Origin: Myxococcus eversor
GTDB lineage: Bacteria > Myxococcota > Myxococcia > Myxococcales > Myxococcaceae
Assembly (NCBI RefSeq): GCF_010894455.1
Contig: NZ_JAAIXY010000012.1
Location: forward strand, 1 to 64,000
Direction: 5' to 3'
DNA length: 64,000 bases
The notes under the pieces are model-generated. The model worked only from the letters and a program-made list of their open reading frames with translations, was not told the DNA's origin and ran no database searches. Position numbers and translations under genes: made by a program. Each line of letters opens with the position of its first letter. Position 1 is the stretch's first letter. Shown piece after piece: positions 19,793 to 28,092 of this stretch.

Positions 19793-20902
19793 CTACTCGT
19801 CCTGCCCGGAGGGAGGACGGGGCCGCCGTGCCTGCGGAGCGTTGGCGCCCGTGAGCGTCGCCGGCTCGGCGAGCACGTTGCTCCGGGCGATGCTCTGGGC
19901 GCTCAGGGACGCCGCGGTGGGACGGGCCTGGGGAGCGGGGCGCTTGGCCTCGTCGTCCTTGGCGAAGAAGACGTCCTTGATGACGGAGATGGCGCCCAGG
20001 GTGGCGGTGGCCTCGTAGGGGATGAACATCTTGTTGTCACCCTTGCCAATCTCCTGGAGGGTCTCCATGTAGCGCAGCGCGAGCACCTCCGGGGTGGCGT
20101 GGCCGCTGTGGATGGCTTCGAACGTCAGGCGCGTGGCCTCGGCCTTGCCTTCGGCCTCCAGCATGGTGGCGCGCTTGTGGCCCTCGGCGCGGGCGACCTC
20201 CGCGTCACGCTCGCCCTCGGCCTGGAGGATGCGGGAGATCTTCTGGCCTTCGGCCTGGAGGATGGCGGCGGCCTTGTCGCCCTCGGCCTTGGTCACCTCG
20301 GCGCGGCGCTCACGCTCGGCGGTCATCTGCTTGGCCATGGCGGACTTGATGGCCTGGGGCGGCTCGATTTCGCGCAGCTCCACGCGCGTCACCTTCACGC
20401 CCCACTTCTCCGTGGCCTCGTCCAGCACCATGCGCAGCCGCGTGTTCACCGTCTCGCGGCTGGTGAGCGTCTGGTCCAGCGTCAGGCTGCCCATGACGTT
20501 GCGCAGGTTCGTCATCGTGAGCTGCTCGATCGCCAGCGCCAGGTTCTCCACCTGGTACAGCGCCTTCGCGGCGTCGACGATCTGGTAGTAGATGACCGAG
20601 CCGACCTCCATGTTGACGTTGTCGTGGGTGATGACCTGCACCGTCTCGAAGCCCATGACCTGCTCGCGCAGGTCCACCATGGTGCTGCGCATGTAGCGGT
20701 TGCCCGTGCGCATCTCGATGGGGCGGGGGCTGTCGAGGAACGGGATGAGGAGGTTGAGGCCGCTGGTGGCGACGCCGTGGAACTTGCCCAGCCGCTCCAC
20801 CACCATGACCTTGGCCTGGGGAACGATGCGGACGCAGGTGTACAGCACGAAGCCCGCGAGCCCCAAGAGGGCGACGAGAATCACAAAGGTCAGTGGATCC
20901 AT
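19793..20902 (-). CDS. SPFH/Band 7 (stomatin-like) membrane protein
   Basis: A 369-residue protein with one N-terminal membrane segment (LTFVILVALLGLAGFVLYT). The Band 7 domain follows (VPQAKVMVVERLGKF, LNLLIPFLDSP), then a long helical part with repeated AEGxK/AEGER units typical of flotillin/stomatin proteins, and a Pro/Ala-rich tail. These proteins form membrane microdomain scaffolds, and partner NfeD proteins are usually encoded next door, as here. The ATG at 20902 overlaps the NfeD stop (TGATG), with CAGGAG 8 bases before, which implies translational coupling. The longer ORF upstream is the NfeD gene read in another frame. Confidence 0.92.
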   Translation of the reverse strand: MDPLTFVILVALLGLAGFVLYTCVRIVPQAKVMVVERLGKFHGVATSGLNLLIPFLDSPRPIEMRTGNRYMRSTMVDLREQVMGFETVQVITHDNVNMEVGSVIYYQIVDAAKALYQVENLALAIEQLTMTNLRNVMGSLTLDQTLTSRETVNTRLRMVLDEATEKWGVKVTRVELREIEPPQAIKSAMAKQMTAERERRAEVTKAEGDKAAAILQAEGQKISRILQAEGERDAEVARAEGHKRATMLEAEGKAEATRLTFEAIHSGHATPEVLALRYMETLQEIGKGDNKMFIPYEATATLGAISVIKDVFFAKDDEAKRPAPQARPTAASLSAQSIARSNVLAEPATLTGANAPQARRPRPPSGQDE

Positions 20903-21390
20903 CAGACTTTCTCCTGTTTCTGTTCCGCCGCGGGAACGGACAACGTCGCCGAAGGGCGGCGCACCCACAGCTTGAGTCCTTCGACCTGCTCCACGGTGAC
21001 GAGCTCTCCCTCGGGGATGGCGCCGGACAACGAGCGGGCCGTCCACAGCTCGCCGTTGATGCGCACCGTCCCGCCGTGCGGCGTCCCGATGGCCTCCACC
21101 ACCACCGCCTCCTGCCCCACCATGGCCTCGACCCCCGTCTTCAAATGCGAAGCGTTCCGCATGAAAACATTCTTGAACAGGGTGCGCGAGGCGGCGAACA
21201 GGCCGATGGAGACGGTGGCGAAGAGCGCCACCTGGAGGAAGCCCCCCAGCCCGAGGGCCGCGGCGAGCGAGGAGACGAGCGCTCCCGCCCCGAACCAGAC
21301 GAGTCCGAAACCGGACAGCTTGATTTCCAGCCCGCCGCAGATGAGGGCGGCGACGATCCAGAGCTGCCAGGCGGCGGGAGTCAGGTCCAT
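20902..21390 (-). CDS. NfeD family membrane protein
   Basis: A 162-residue protein with N-terminal hydrophobic segments (LWIVAALICGGLEIKLSGFG and the AALGLGGFLQVALFATVSIG stretch) and a C-terminal OB-fold domain (VGQEAVVVEAIG, GTVRINGELWTARS, GELVTVEQVEGLKLWV). This is the short NfeD form without the protease domain. It is known to pair with SPFH proteins, and the next gene is one, overlapping by one base. Likely location is the inner membrane with the OB fold in the cytoplasm. Confidence 0.9.
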   Translation of the reverse strand: MDLTPAAWQLWIVAALICGGLEIKLSGFGLVWFGAGALVSSLAAALGLGGFLQVALFATVSIGLFAASRTLFKNVFMRNASHLKTGVEAMVGQEAVVVEAIGTPHGGTVRINGELWTARSLSGAIPEGELVTVEQVEGLKLWVRRPSATLSVPAAEQKQEKV

Positions 21391-21492
21391 GGAGATCTCT
21401 TTGTCAGCCGGTTCACCGTCCTGTCAAACGCGGACGGGCCCGGCCGAAAGGACCGAACGTCTACATGGGCCTCCCCGAGAGGCGGGCCGCGC

Positions 21493-22158
21493 CTACTTCG
21501 CGCGGAACAGCTCCCGGGTCTCGACGATGGGCTGCTGGCCGCCGATGGTCCGGGTGAAGAGCAGGCGCTGGGGGACGCCGCCGCTGTCGCAGTCCAGGGC
21601 GTCCAGGGCCAGGGTCTCCTTGAAGACCAGGGTGTGGCTGGTGGGCTTGGGTCGGGAGGTGGTCTTCTCGATGCCGCCGGTGCGGGGTTGTTCCTGGGGT
21701 CGGGTGGCGTAGGTCTTCGCCGGCCGCCGCGTCACGACGAACTCCACCTTGGCGGGCTCCCGGTCCAGGTTGAGCAGGTAGCTGCTGGTGTCCTTGTGGC
21801 TGGGGCCCACGGTGTCGGGGGTGAGGCTGTCGAACTGCACCAGCGTCTCCGCCCAGTAGGCGCCCCGCGCGTCGCGCAGGAAGCGGACGGTGAGCGTGTA
21901 GTTGTTCTTGAGCAGGGCGTCATTGGCCATGCGAGTCAATGGGTCCTTGAGCTGCTCGTCGGTGAGGGGTGTCTGCCATTCCTTGAACACACGGCCCTTG
22001 TAGGTGCCCAGATACAGTTCACGATTCACGCCGCAGGGGGCGCTCTTGCGCGAAGCGGCCTGCGTCTCGCCGCCCAGCCCGAGGAGAGGGAAGAGCAGGG
22101 CGGATGCCAGGAACAGGGTGAAGGGAAGGGCGAAGCGGATGAGGCCGTGCAAGGACAT
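21493..22158 (-). CDS. Hypothetical exported protein, 221 residues
   Basis: Not recognised. An N-terminal signal peptide (FALPFTLFLASALLFPLLGL, then TQAAS) is followed by a soluble domain with LYLGTYKGRVFKEW near its start and repeated strand-rich stretches (YTLTVRFLRDARGAYWAETL, PTSHTLVFKETLALDAL). A Pro/Arg-rich linker lies in the last third. It has a strong ribosome site, GAGGAGG, 4 bases before the ATG. It is separated from NfeD by 100 bases and is divergent from dnaE2. It may be periplasmic. Confidence 0.7.
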   Translation of the reverse strand: MSLHGLIRFALPFTLFLASALLFPLLGLGGETQAASRKSAPCGVNRELYLGTYKGRVFKEWQTPLTDEQLKDPLTRMANDALLKNNYTLTVRFLRDARGAYWAETLVQFDSLTPDTVGPSHKDTSSYLLNLDREPAKVEFVVTRRPAKTYATRPQEQPRTGGIEKTTSRPKPTSHTLVFKETLALDALDCDSGGVPQRLLFTRTIGGQQPIVETRELFRAK

Positions 22159-22402
22159 ACGTCCTCCTCGTCGACAGAGCGGTCAACGACGGTACGCACC
22201 CGGACCTCCAGTGACAGGGATTCTCAGGAGTTGAGCGTTGCTGCGCGGACATGGAAGCAAGGTGCGTGGATGGCATGTCTGGGTTTGGACGAGGGGCTCG
22301 GACGGTGGGCTGTCCTGAAACGTCGGTGGTCCTTCGGGGGCGGTGCGACTTGCCTCAACCCACGGAGTCATTCGGTCGCTGAACGAAGATCCGACCTAGC
22401 GC

Positions 22403-22418
22403 CTGAACGCCCGCTCAG
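22403..22418 (+). promoter_or_regulatory. Candidate LexA/SOS operator upstream of dnaE2
   Basis: CTGAACGCCCGCTCAG, again CTGAAC-N7-CAG, ends 14 bases before the GTG start. Extended one base to the left, it agrees with 15 of 17 positions of the inverted M. xanthus LexA consensus as I remember it. The same form precedes imuA. Confidence 0.6.
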
Positions 22419-22432
22419 TGTCTTGATCGGGT

Positions 22433-25400
22433 GTGGACTACGCCGAACTCGTCTGTCGCTCCAACTTCTCGTTCCTGCGCGGCGCCTCGCATCCGGAGGA
22501 ACTGGTGCTCACCGCCTCGCGGCTGGGGCTGAGCGCGCTGGCGCTGACGGACGCGGATGGGTTGTACGGGGCGGTGAAGGCCCACCTGGCCGCGAAAGAG
22601 CACGGCGTGCGGCTCATCCTCGGGGCGGAGCTGACGCTGGAGGACGGGCCTCCGGTGGTGGTGTACGCGGCGGACTCGGGGGGCTATTCGAACCTGTGCT
22701 CGCTGGTGTCGCGCAGCCGGATGACGCACCCCAAGGGAGAGGCGGGGCTGCCGTGGCGGGCGCTGGCGGAGCGCTCGGGCGGGTTGCTCGCGCTGTTGCC
22801 GGAGCCGGCGCCGGTGGAGCGGGTGGCGTCGTTGGCGGAGGCGTTCCCGGGGCGCTTCCATGTCGGGCTGTGCCGGACGTTGTCGGCGGGGGACTCGGCG
22901 CGGGAGGCGCGCGCGGAGGTGCTGGCGCGGGAGCTGGGGGTGCCGCTGGTGGTGCACAACGACGTGCATACGCACCACCGACGCCGTCAGCCGCTCCAGG
23001 ACGTGCTGAGCGCGGTGCGGCACGGGACGACGGTGGACCAGGCGGGGACGCGGCTGTGGCCCAACGGGGAGCGGACGCTGAAGGGGCCCGGGGAGATGGC
23101 GCGGCTGTTCGCGGACCGGCCGGAGTCGCTGGAGCGGACCGTGGAGCTGGCGTCGCGCTGTCGGGCGTCGCTGGATGACCTGCGCTACCGCTTCCCGGAG
23201 GAGGACCTGCCCTCCGGGCGGACGGCGGACGAGCACTTGAGGGCGCTGACGTACGAGGGGCTCTGCGTGCGTTACCCGGCGGGGGTTCCGCCGGAGGTGG
23301 TGAAGCAGATAGAGCACGAGCTGCGACTCATCGCCGCGCTCGACTTCGCGGGGTACTTCCTGTCGCTGTGGGACATCGTCGGCTTCGCGCGGCGGCGGGG
23401 GATTCTGTGTCAGGGGCGAGGGAGCGCGGCGAACTCGGCGGTCTGCTACGCGTTGCAGATCACCGCCATCGACCCGGTGCGGATGGGGTTGTTGTTCGAG
23501 CGCTTCCTGAGCATGGCGCGCAAGGAGCCACCGGACATCGACGTGGACTTCGAGCACGAGCGGCGCGAGGAGGTGCTCCAGTACGTGTACGAGAAGCACG
23601 GACGCCATCGGGCGGGGATGGTGTGTGAGGTCATCTGCTATCGCGGGCGGCTGGCGCTGCGGGAGGCGGGCAAGGCGCTGGGGTTGTCGTTGGACCAGGT
23701 GGACCGGCTGTCGAAGGTCTCCGCGGCGCACGGGTTCCAGGTGACGCCGGAGGTCTTGTTGGAGGCGGGGCTGTCCGCGTTCGACCGGCGGGTGCAGCGG
23801 ACGTTGTCCGTGGCGGCGGAGCTGGAGGGCGTTCCCAGACATCTGTCCATCCACGTGGGCGGGTTCGTGATGACGCGGGAGCCACTGACGGAGCTGGTGC
23901 CGGTGGAGAACGCGGCCATGCCGGGGCGGACAGTCATCCAGTGGGAGAAGGATGACATCAACTCGATTGGCCTGTTGAAGGTGGACCTGCTGGCGCTGGG
24001 GATGTTGACGGCGCTGTCGAAGTGCTTCGCGCTGATTCGGGAGCACCACGGGCGGGAGCTGTCGCTGGCGACGATTCCGGCGGAGGACCCGAAAGTCTAC
24101 GACATGTTGTGCGAGGCGGACACCGTGGGGGTGTTCCAAATCGAGAGCCGGGCGCAGATGAACATGCTGCCCCGGCTGAAGCCGAGGACGTTCTACGACC
24201 TGGTGGTGGAGATTGCCCTCATCCGCCCGGGGCCGATTGTCGGGAACATGGTGCATCCCTTCCTGCGCAGGAGGAACGGCGAGGAGACGGTGGTGTACCC
24301 GAGCGAGGCGGTGCGGGAGATATTGGGCAAGACGCTGGGGGTGCCGCTCTTCCAGGAGCAGGCGATGAAGCTGGCGATGGTGGCGGCGGGCTTCTCCGCG
24401 GAGGAGGCGGATGGGCTGCGGCGGGTGCTGAGCCACAAGCGCGCGGAGTCGATGCTGTTGCAGTACCGGGGACGCTTCGTGGAGGGGTGTCTGTCGCGAG
24501 GGTATGCGCGGGCGCAGGCGGAGGAGTGGTTCGACAACTTCCGGGGCTTCGCGCACTACGGCTTCCCGGAGAGTCACTCGGCGAGCTTCGCGTTGATTGC
24601 ATATGCATCGAGCTGGCTGAAGTGTCACTACCCGGCGGCCTTCACGACGGCGCTGCTGAACTCGCAGCCCATGGGCTTCTATGCGCCGCACACGCTGGTG
24701 GCGGACGTGCAGCGGCACGGCGTGGAGGTGCGGCCGGTGGACGTGAATTGCTCGCGCTGGGACTGCACGCTGGAGGACGGGGGGAAGGCGCTGCGGCTGG
24801 GGCTGTGGATGGTGAAGGGGCTGGGCGAGTCCGCGGGACGGCGGGTGGAGGCGGGGCGAGGGGAGGGCTACACGGACGTGGGGAGCCTGGCGCGGCGGGC
24901 GCGGATTCCCAGGCACGAGCTGACGCGGCTGGCGCTGGCGGGGGCGCTGGGCTCGCTCTGCGGCTCACGTCGCAAGGCGCTGTGGGACATCCAGGCGCTG
25001 GGGCCGCTGGACTCGGATGACTTGTTCTTCGGGATGTCGATGGACGGCACGGAGGTGGAGCTGCCGTCGATGGATGTGTTCGCCCGCGTCTGCGCGGACT
25101 ACGACACGGTGGGGTTGTCGCTGGAGAAGCATCCGCTGGAGCTGCTGCGGCCCACGCTGAAGAAGCTGGGGGCGGTGACGGCGGAGGGGCTGAAGCAGGT
25201 GTCTTCCGGGAGGACGGTGTCGGTGGGCGGGATGATGATCTGCCGCCAGCGGCCGCCGACGGCGCGGGGGATGTGCTTCATCTCGCTGGAGGATGAGACT
25301 GGGATTGCGAACCTGGTGGTGCCTCCGGATGTGTATGAGCGGTGCCGGAAGGAGATCCACGGCGCCCTGTTCATCGTGGGGCAGGGCGTGCTGGAGCGCT

Positions 25401-25456
25401 CGGGGAAGGTGACGAACGTGAAGACGAAGTTCGTCCAATCCCTGTCACGGCCCTGA
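22433..25456 (+). CDS. dnaE2: Error-prone DNA polymerase DnaE2 (ImuC)
   Basis: A 1007-residue C-family polymerase, within the 1000-1080 range of DnaE2. The GTG start is chosen because the next residues, DYAELVCRSNFSFLRGASHP, are the conserved DnaE2 N-terminus of the PHP domain. The palm has the catalytic acids in PPDIDVDFEHERRE. Finger and helix-hairpin-helix regions follow, and the C-terminal OB fold reads ISLEDETGIANLVV. It copies across DNA lesions and needs ImuA and ImuB. Here it is 9 kb from them and on its own transcript, with its own SOS-like box 14 bases upstream. A hairpin follows the stop. Confidence 0.94.
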   Translation: MDYAELVCRSNFSFLRGASHPEELVLTASRLGLSALALTDADGLYGAVKAHLAAKEHGVRLILGAELTLEDGPPVVVYAADSGGYSNLCSLVSRSRMTHPKGEAGLPWRALAERSGGLLALLPEPAPVERVASLAEAFPGRFHVGLCRTLSAGDSAREARAEVLARELGVPLVVHNDVHTHHRRRQPLQDVLSAVRHGTTVDQAGTRLWPNGERTLKGPGEMARLFADRPESLERTVELASRCRASLDDLRYRFPEEDLPSGRTADEHLRALTYEGLCVRYPAGVPPEVVKQIEHELRLIAALDFAGYFLSLWDIVGFARRRGILCQGRGSAANSAVCYALQITAIDPVRMGLLFERFLSMARKEPPDIDVDFEHERREEVLQYVYEKHGRHRAGMVCEVICYRGRLALREAGKALGLSLDQVDRLSKVSAAHGFQVTPEVLLEAGLSAFDRRVQRTLSVAAELEGVPRHLSIHVGGFVMTREPLTELVPVENAAMPGRTVIQWEKDDINSIGLLKVDLLALGMLTALSKCFALIREHHGRELSLATIPAEDPKVYDMLCEADTVGVFQIESRAQMNMLPRLKPRTFYDLVVEIALIRPGPIVGNMVHPFLRRRNGEETVVYPSEAVREILGKTLGVPLFQEQAMKLAMVAAGFSAEEADGLRRVLSHKRAESMLLQYRGRFVEGCLSRGYARAQAEEWFDNFRGFAHYGFPESHSASFALIAYASSWLKCHYPAAFTTALLNSQPMGFYAPHTLVADVQRHGVEVRPVDVNCSRWDCTLEDGGKALRLGLWMVKGLGESAGRRVEAGRGEGYTDVGSLARRARIPRHELTRLALAGALGSLCGSRRKALWDIQALGPLDSDDLFFGMSMDGTEVELPSMDVFARVCADYDTVGLSLEKHPLELLRPTLKKLGAVTAEGLKQVSSGRTVSVGGMMICRQRPPTARGMCFISLEDETGIANLVVPPDVYERCRKEIHGALFIVGQGVLERSGKVTNVKTKFVQSLSRP

Positions 25457-25458
25457 GA

Positions 25459-25489
25459 GGCATCCCAGGCGCGTGCTCCCTGGGATGCC
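25459..25489. terminator. Hairpin after dnaE2
   Basis: A perfect 11-base stem, GGCATCCCAGG/CCTGGGATGCC, with a 9-base loop starts two bases after the dnaE2 stop and lies before the convergent small gene. It has no T-run on either side, so termination is likely but not certain. Confidence 0.6.
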
Positions 25490-25510
25490 CGGCTCATCAG
25501 GCGTGGTGCC

Positions 25511-25768
25511 TCAACAGCCGCAGATGCGCGTGGTCGTGGTGGTGCACGCGCCCGCCGCATCGCAACAGACCCGGGTGAGGAGCTGGAAGCGATCATTCGG
25601 GCCCAGCTCGCACCGACCGACTCGACACTGGCCATAGGTCTCCGTGCACGTCACGGCGGCCTGGGAGACCTGGCCCTCGGCGTCTTCGACGGTGTCTGCG
25701 AATTCCGCTCCACCGCAGCCCATGAGCGACAATGCCAACGCACCCACGACCCAGCTCAGGTTCTTCAT
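25511..25768 (-). CDS. Small cysteine-rich lipoprotein, 85 residues
   Basis: Starts MKNLSWVVGALALSLMGC, a lipoprotein signal with lipobox LMGC, after AAGGGGG. The mature part contains eight further cysteines in a compact pattern (C-x6-C-x4-C, then CC, C, and the ending CGC). It probably holds disulfide bonds outside the cytoplasm. Family unknown. A second small exported cysteine-rich protein is encoded just upstream on the same strand. Confidence 0.72.
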   Translation of the reverse strand: MKNLSWVVGALALSLMGCGGAEFADTVEDAEGQVSQAAVTCTETYGQCRVGRCELGPNDRFQLLTRVCCDAAGACTTTTTRICGC

Positions 25769-25913
25769 GTGTAACCCCCTTGGGCCCGCATTTCCATGCG
25801 GGACATGTCAGGTTAGAGGGAACATGGAAGAGGGTGCAAGGCAGTGGCTGTCTTTCACGCCGGGTCCGTGGCGATGACAGGGGTTGGGCCGTCATCGCCA
25901 GGACCTCACGGCC

Positions 25914-26153
25914 TCAGCAGGGTCTGCACTCCATGATGAAGAACGGCGTGACGTCCTCGGTCTCCGAACACGATGACTCACCGCACGCGCACCGCAGTGT
26001 CAGCACGTGGTTCGTGTAGGTGTCGTCGTCGTAGTAGTGAAAGGTGCAAGCTTCGCGCTCCTGGGCTTCCGCCCGGGGCGCGTAAGTCACGTTGCCGAAG
26101 AAAAACAGCCCCGGGATTCCCAGCGACAGCGCACCGAGCAGTAACTTCTTCAT
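25914..26153 (-). CDS. Small cysteine-rich exported protein, 79 residues
   Basis: Begins MKKLLLGALSLGIPGLFFFG and has a likely cleavage after AEAQ. The mature part of about 45 residues has six cysteines (EACTF, RCACGES, SCSE, ECRPC). The ATG at 26153 has GGGAGG just upstream. The frame is open 22 codons further, without a signal-like sequence. No family is known to me. It may be a secreted peptide or envelope protein, and the even cysteine number suggests three disulfides. About 145 bases separate it from the other cysteine-rich gene. Confidence 0.7.
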   Translation of the reverse strand: MKKLLLGALSLGIPGLFFFGNVTYAPRAEAQEREACTFHYYDDDTYTNHVLTLRCACGESSCSETEDVTPFFIMECRPC

Positions 26154-26377
26154 GCTCCCTCCCAGCGAGTGGGCTCCGAGAACGCAGGTCGGCCGACCTC
26201 CCTCGGGCGCCAGGATCATGATCCACCGGCCGGGCCTCCCTCGACCAGCCCTTGGCTGCTCTCACACTCTCACTGGAAGTATGAGACATCGTGGTATTTC
26301 TGCTTCACATCCGCGGAGATCTCTGCGATGGGTCGGGTCTATTCCGCCCGGGGCGGCTTGAACCCAGATCCCTCGAA

Positions 26378-26387
26378 ATTCGCGAAT
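26378..26387. promoter_or_regulatory. Palindrome in AT-rich promoter region of the roadblock gene
   Basis: ATTCGCGAAT is a perfect 10-base palindrome inside an AT-rich patch (26375-26415) that stands out from the surrounding GC-rich DNA, about 60 bases before the roadblock gene. It may be an operator. The 292 bases between the two divergent genes hold no other gene. Confidence 0.35.
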
Positions 26388-26445
26388 ATTTCAGCTGGGT
26401 TGCGATATTTTTGAGGTGCTGGATATAGTTGCCGGGGATTTGGAT

Positions 26446-27354
26446 ATGAAAATCAGCACACTTGGTGCGTCGGCGACCCACTCCATGGAACGAGCATCCC
26501 GAACGGTGACCCAGGTTGCGCGGCCGGTCCTTCGCTCCGTGCTTCACGAGGCGCTGGAGAGTGAGACCGGGGGTGAGGTGGTGGTGAAGTCGACCACCGT
26601 CTCTGGCCGCATCTTCGTCGTGGAGCGGAAGGTGGCCTGGGCGGTCCTGAATGGCCCCGGGGTCCAGAACTTCTCGTCGGTGCTGATCCAGCAGCAGCTG
26701 GTCAGCCGGGACGACGTCGAGCAGGTCATGACGGAGTGCCGCAAGAACGGAGGCAACTTCTGCGAAGTGCTGGTGGCGTGGGGCCTGGTTCCGCGCGACA
26801 CGCTCCGAGACCTGCTCCGTGGCCACATGGCGAGCCACCTGGAAGTCCTGCTGGCGCTCCCGGATGCCCAGGCCCTCTTCGTTCCCCAGCCGCGCACCTA
26901 CTCCAGCCAGCTGACGTTCAGCCTGGAAGAGCTGCTCGCACCCGCCCAGCAACACTCCACCCACCCCCCAGCCGAAAGAGAAGTCATGCCGAACGTGAAG
27001 CAATCCCTGGATGAGACACTGAAGATTGAAGGTGCCTTCGCGGCCTGTCTGGTGGATGCGAAGAGCGGAATGTGTCTGGGCAGCCAGGGAGGCACCGCGA
27101 CCTTCAACATCGAGACGGCCGCCGCGGCCAACACCGAGGTCGTCCGGGCCAAGCTCAAGGCGATGACCGTGCTGGGCATCAAGGACCGCATCGAGGACAT
27201 CCTCATCACCCTGGGCGAGCAGTACCACATCATCCGCCCGCTGGCGTCGCGTGAGGGTCTGTTCTTCTACGTGGCCTTGAGCCGCGCCAACTCGAATCTG
27301 GCCATGGCGCGCTTCCGCCTGGCGGAGATCGACAAGGGTCTGCAGCTGACCTGA
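26446..27354 (+). CDS. Roadblock/LC7-domain protein with GspE-N-like segment
   Basis: A 302-residue protein. Residues 70-130 (VSRDDVEQVMTECRKNGGNF, LVAWGLVPRDTLRDLL) resemble the N-terminal domain of type II/IV secretion ATPases, which often reads LVSxxxLxxAL. The C-terminal 120 residues are a roadblock/LC7 domain (IEGAFAACLVDAKSGMCLG, IEDILITLGEQYHIIRPL). Roadblock proteins such as MglB regulate small GTPases, and MglA/MglB set polarity in M. xanthus. No GTPase gene is in this window. The ATG at 26446 is preceded by GGGGA; a GTG 30 bases upstream is possible. The N-terminal part before residue 70 is unrecognised. Confidence 0.8.
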   Translation: MKISTLGASATHSMERASRTVTQVARPVLRSVLHEALESETGGEVVVKSTTVSGRIFVVERKVAWAVLNGPGVQNFSSVLIQQQLVSRDDVEQVMTECRKNGGNFCEVLVAWGLVPRDTLRDLLRGHMASHLEVLLALPDAQALFVPQPRTYSSQLTFSLEELLAPAQQHSTHPPAEREVMPNVKQSLDETLKIEGAFAACLVDAKSGMCLGSQGGTATFNIETAAAANTEVVRAKLKAMTVLGIKDRIEDILITLGEQYHIIRPLASREGLFFYVALSRANSNLAMARFRLAEIDKGLQLT

Positions 27355-27365
27355 GTCGTGCCCTT

Positions 27366-27393
27366 CGGCGCCCGCCGTGTCAGGCGGGTGCCG
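27366..27393. terminator. Hairpin after the roadblock gene
   Basis: CGGCGCCCGCC and GGCGGGTGCCG pair over 11 bases with one G-T wobble and a 6-base loop, followed by GCCTTCTC. It lies 11 bases after the stop, between convergent genes. Confidence 0.6.
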
Positions 27394-27510
27394 GCCTTCT
27401 CACAGCGCGAGTGCCCAATCGCGATGGAGCAATTCAAGACATGCTCGAGCCCCGCCAGATCCGAGCGTGCCAGTGATTGTCATTCGCGTGGCGAGCCATT
27501 CGCTCCCTGA

Positions 27511-27920
27511 TTACGGCGACACGGTGAAGCGGAAGTTCGTTCGTAGTTGGAGTCGTACTGCTCGCAGCCCACGCTGGAGATTCGGAACCACGGCTCCAGC
27601 GTGCCCTCGGCGGGGAGCGCGAGCACCGGCGCGGCGCCCATGGTGGGCTGCCCCGCGACGTCGAAGCTGCCCTCCGCCCCTCCGTTGAGGCGGTAGTGGC
27701 CGGTGAGACTCCAACCCGGGCCGCCATCGGGCAGGGTGACGCGGCACTGCGGCAGCCGGCTGGCGTCATAGGCCACCTGGACCTGTCCGCCCGCGAGCAG
27801 CGTCTGCGACTGGGCCAGCGATCCGTTGGCGCCGAAGGTGATGACGGGCGGAGTCTGCGCCCCCGCGCTGCCACCGAACAGCAACAGGGAGAGCGCGAGG
27901 AGGGACTTGAGTCGGTTCAA
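27511..27920 (-). pseudogene. DUF6209 family exported protein, frameshifted near its end
   Basis: A small exported protein of about 135 residues with signal peptide MNRLKSLLALSLLLFGGSAG and body ITFGANGSL, QVQVAYDASRLPQCR, WSLTGHYRLNGG, CEQYDSNY, typical of DUF6209. The family usually ends Y-D-S-N-x-G-x-N-F/Y-R-F-T/A-V. As read, the main frame runs past this point to 27480 with an unrelated tail. Adding one G at 27542 restores YGTNFRFTVSP and a TAA at 27511-27513. The start is taken as TTG at 27920 (GGGAG 8 bases upstream); ATG at 27953 is the alternative. Function is unknown. Confidence 0.7.
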
Positions 27921-28092
27921 GGGGTGGCTCCCGGGTGAGAGAGTCAGGCCCATGGGCCGGCGGCGCGGCGCTCGGGCCACCTCGGGGAAGGAGGCGGGCG
28001 CATCAAGGCGTGGACCTCCGACGCCCGGCCGCCTCGTTGATACCGGGCATTTCGAGTAGGCTCTGCCGCGAACACCTTGGAGCGAGCACCGA

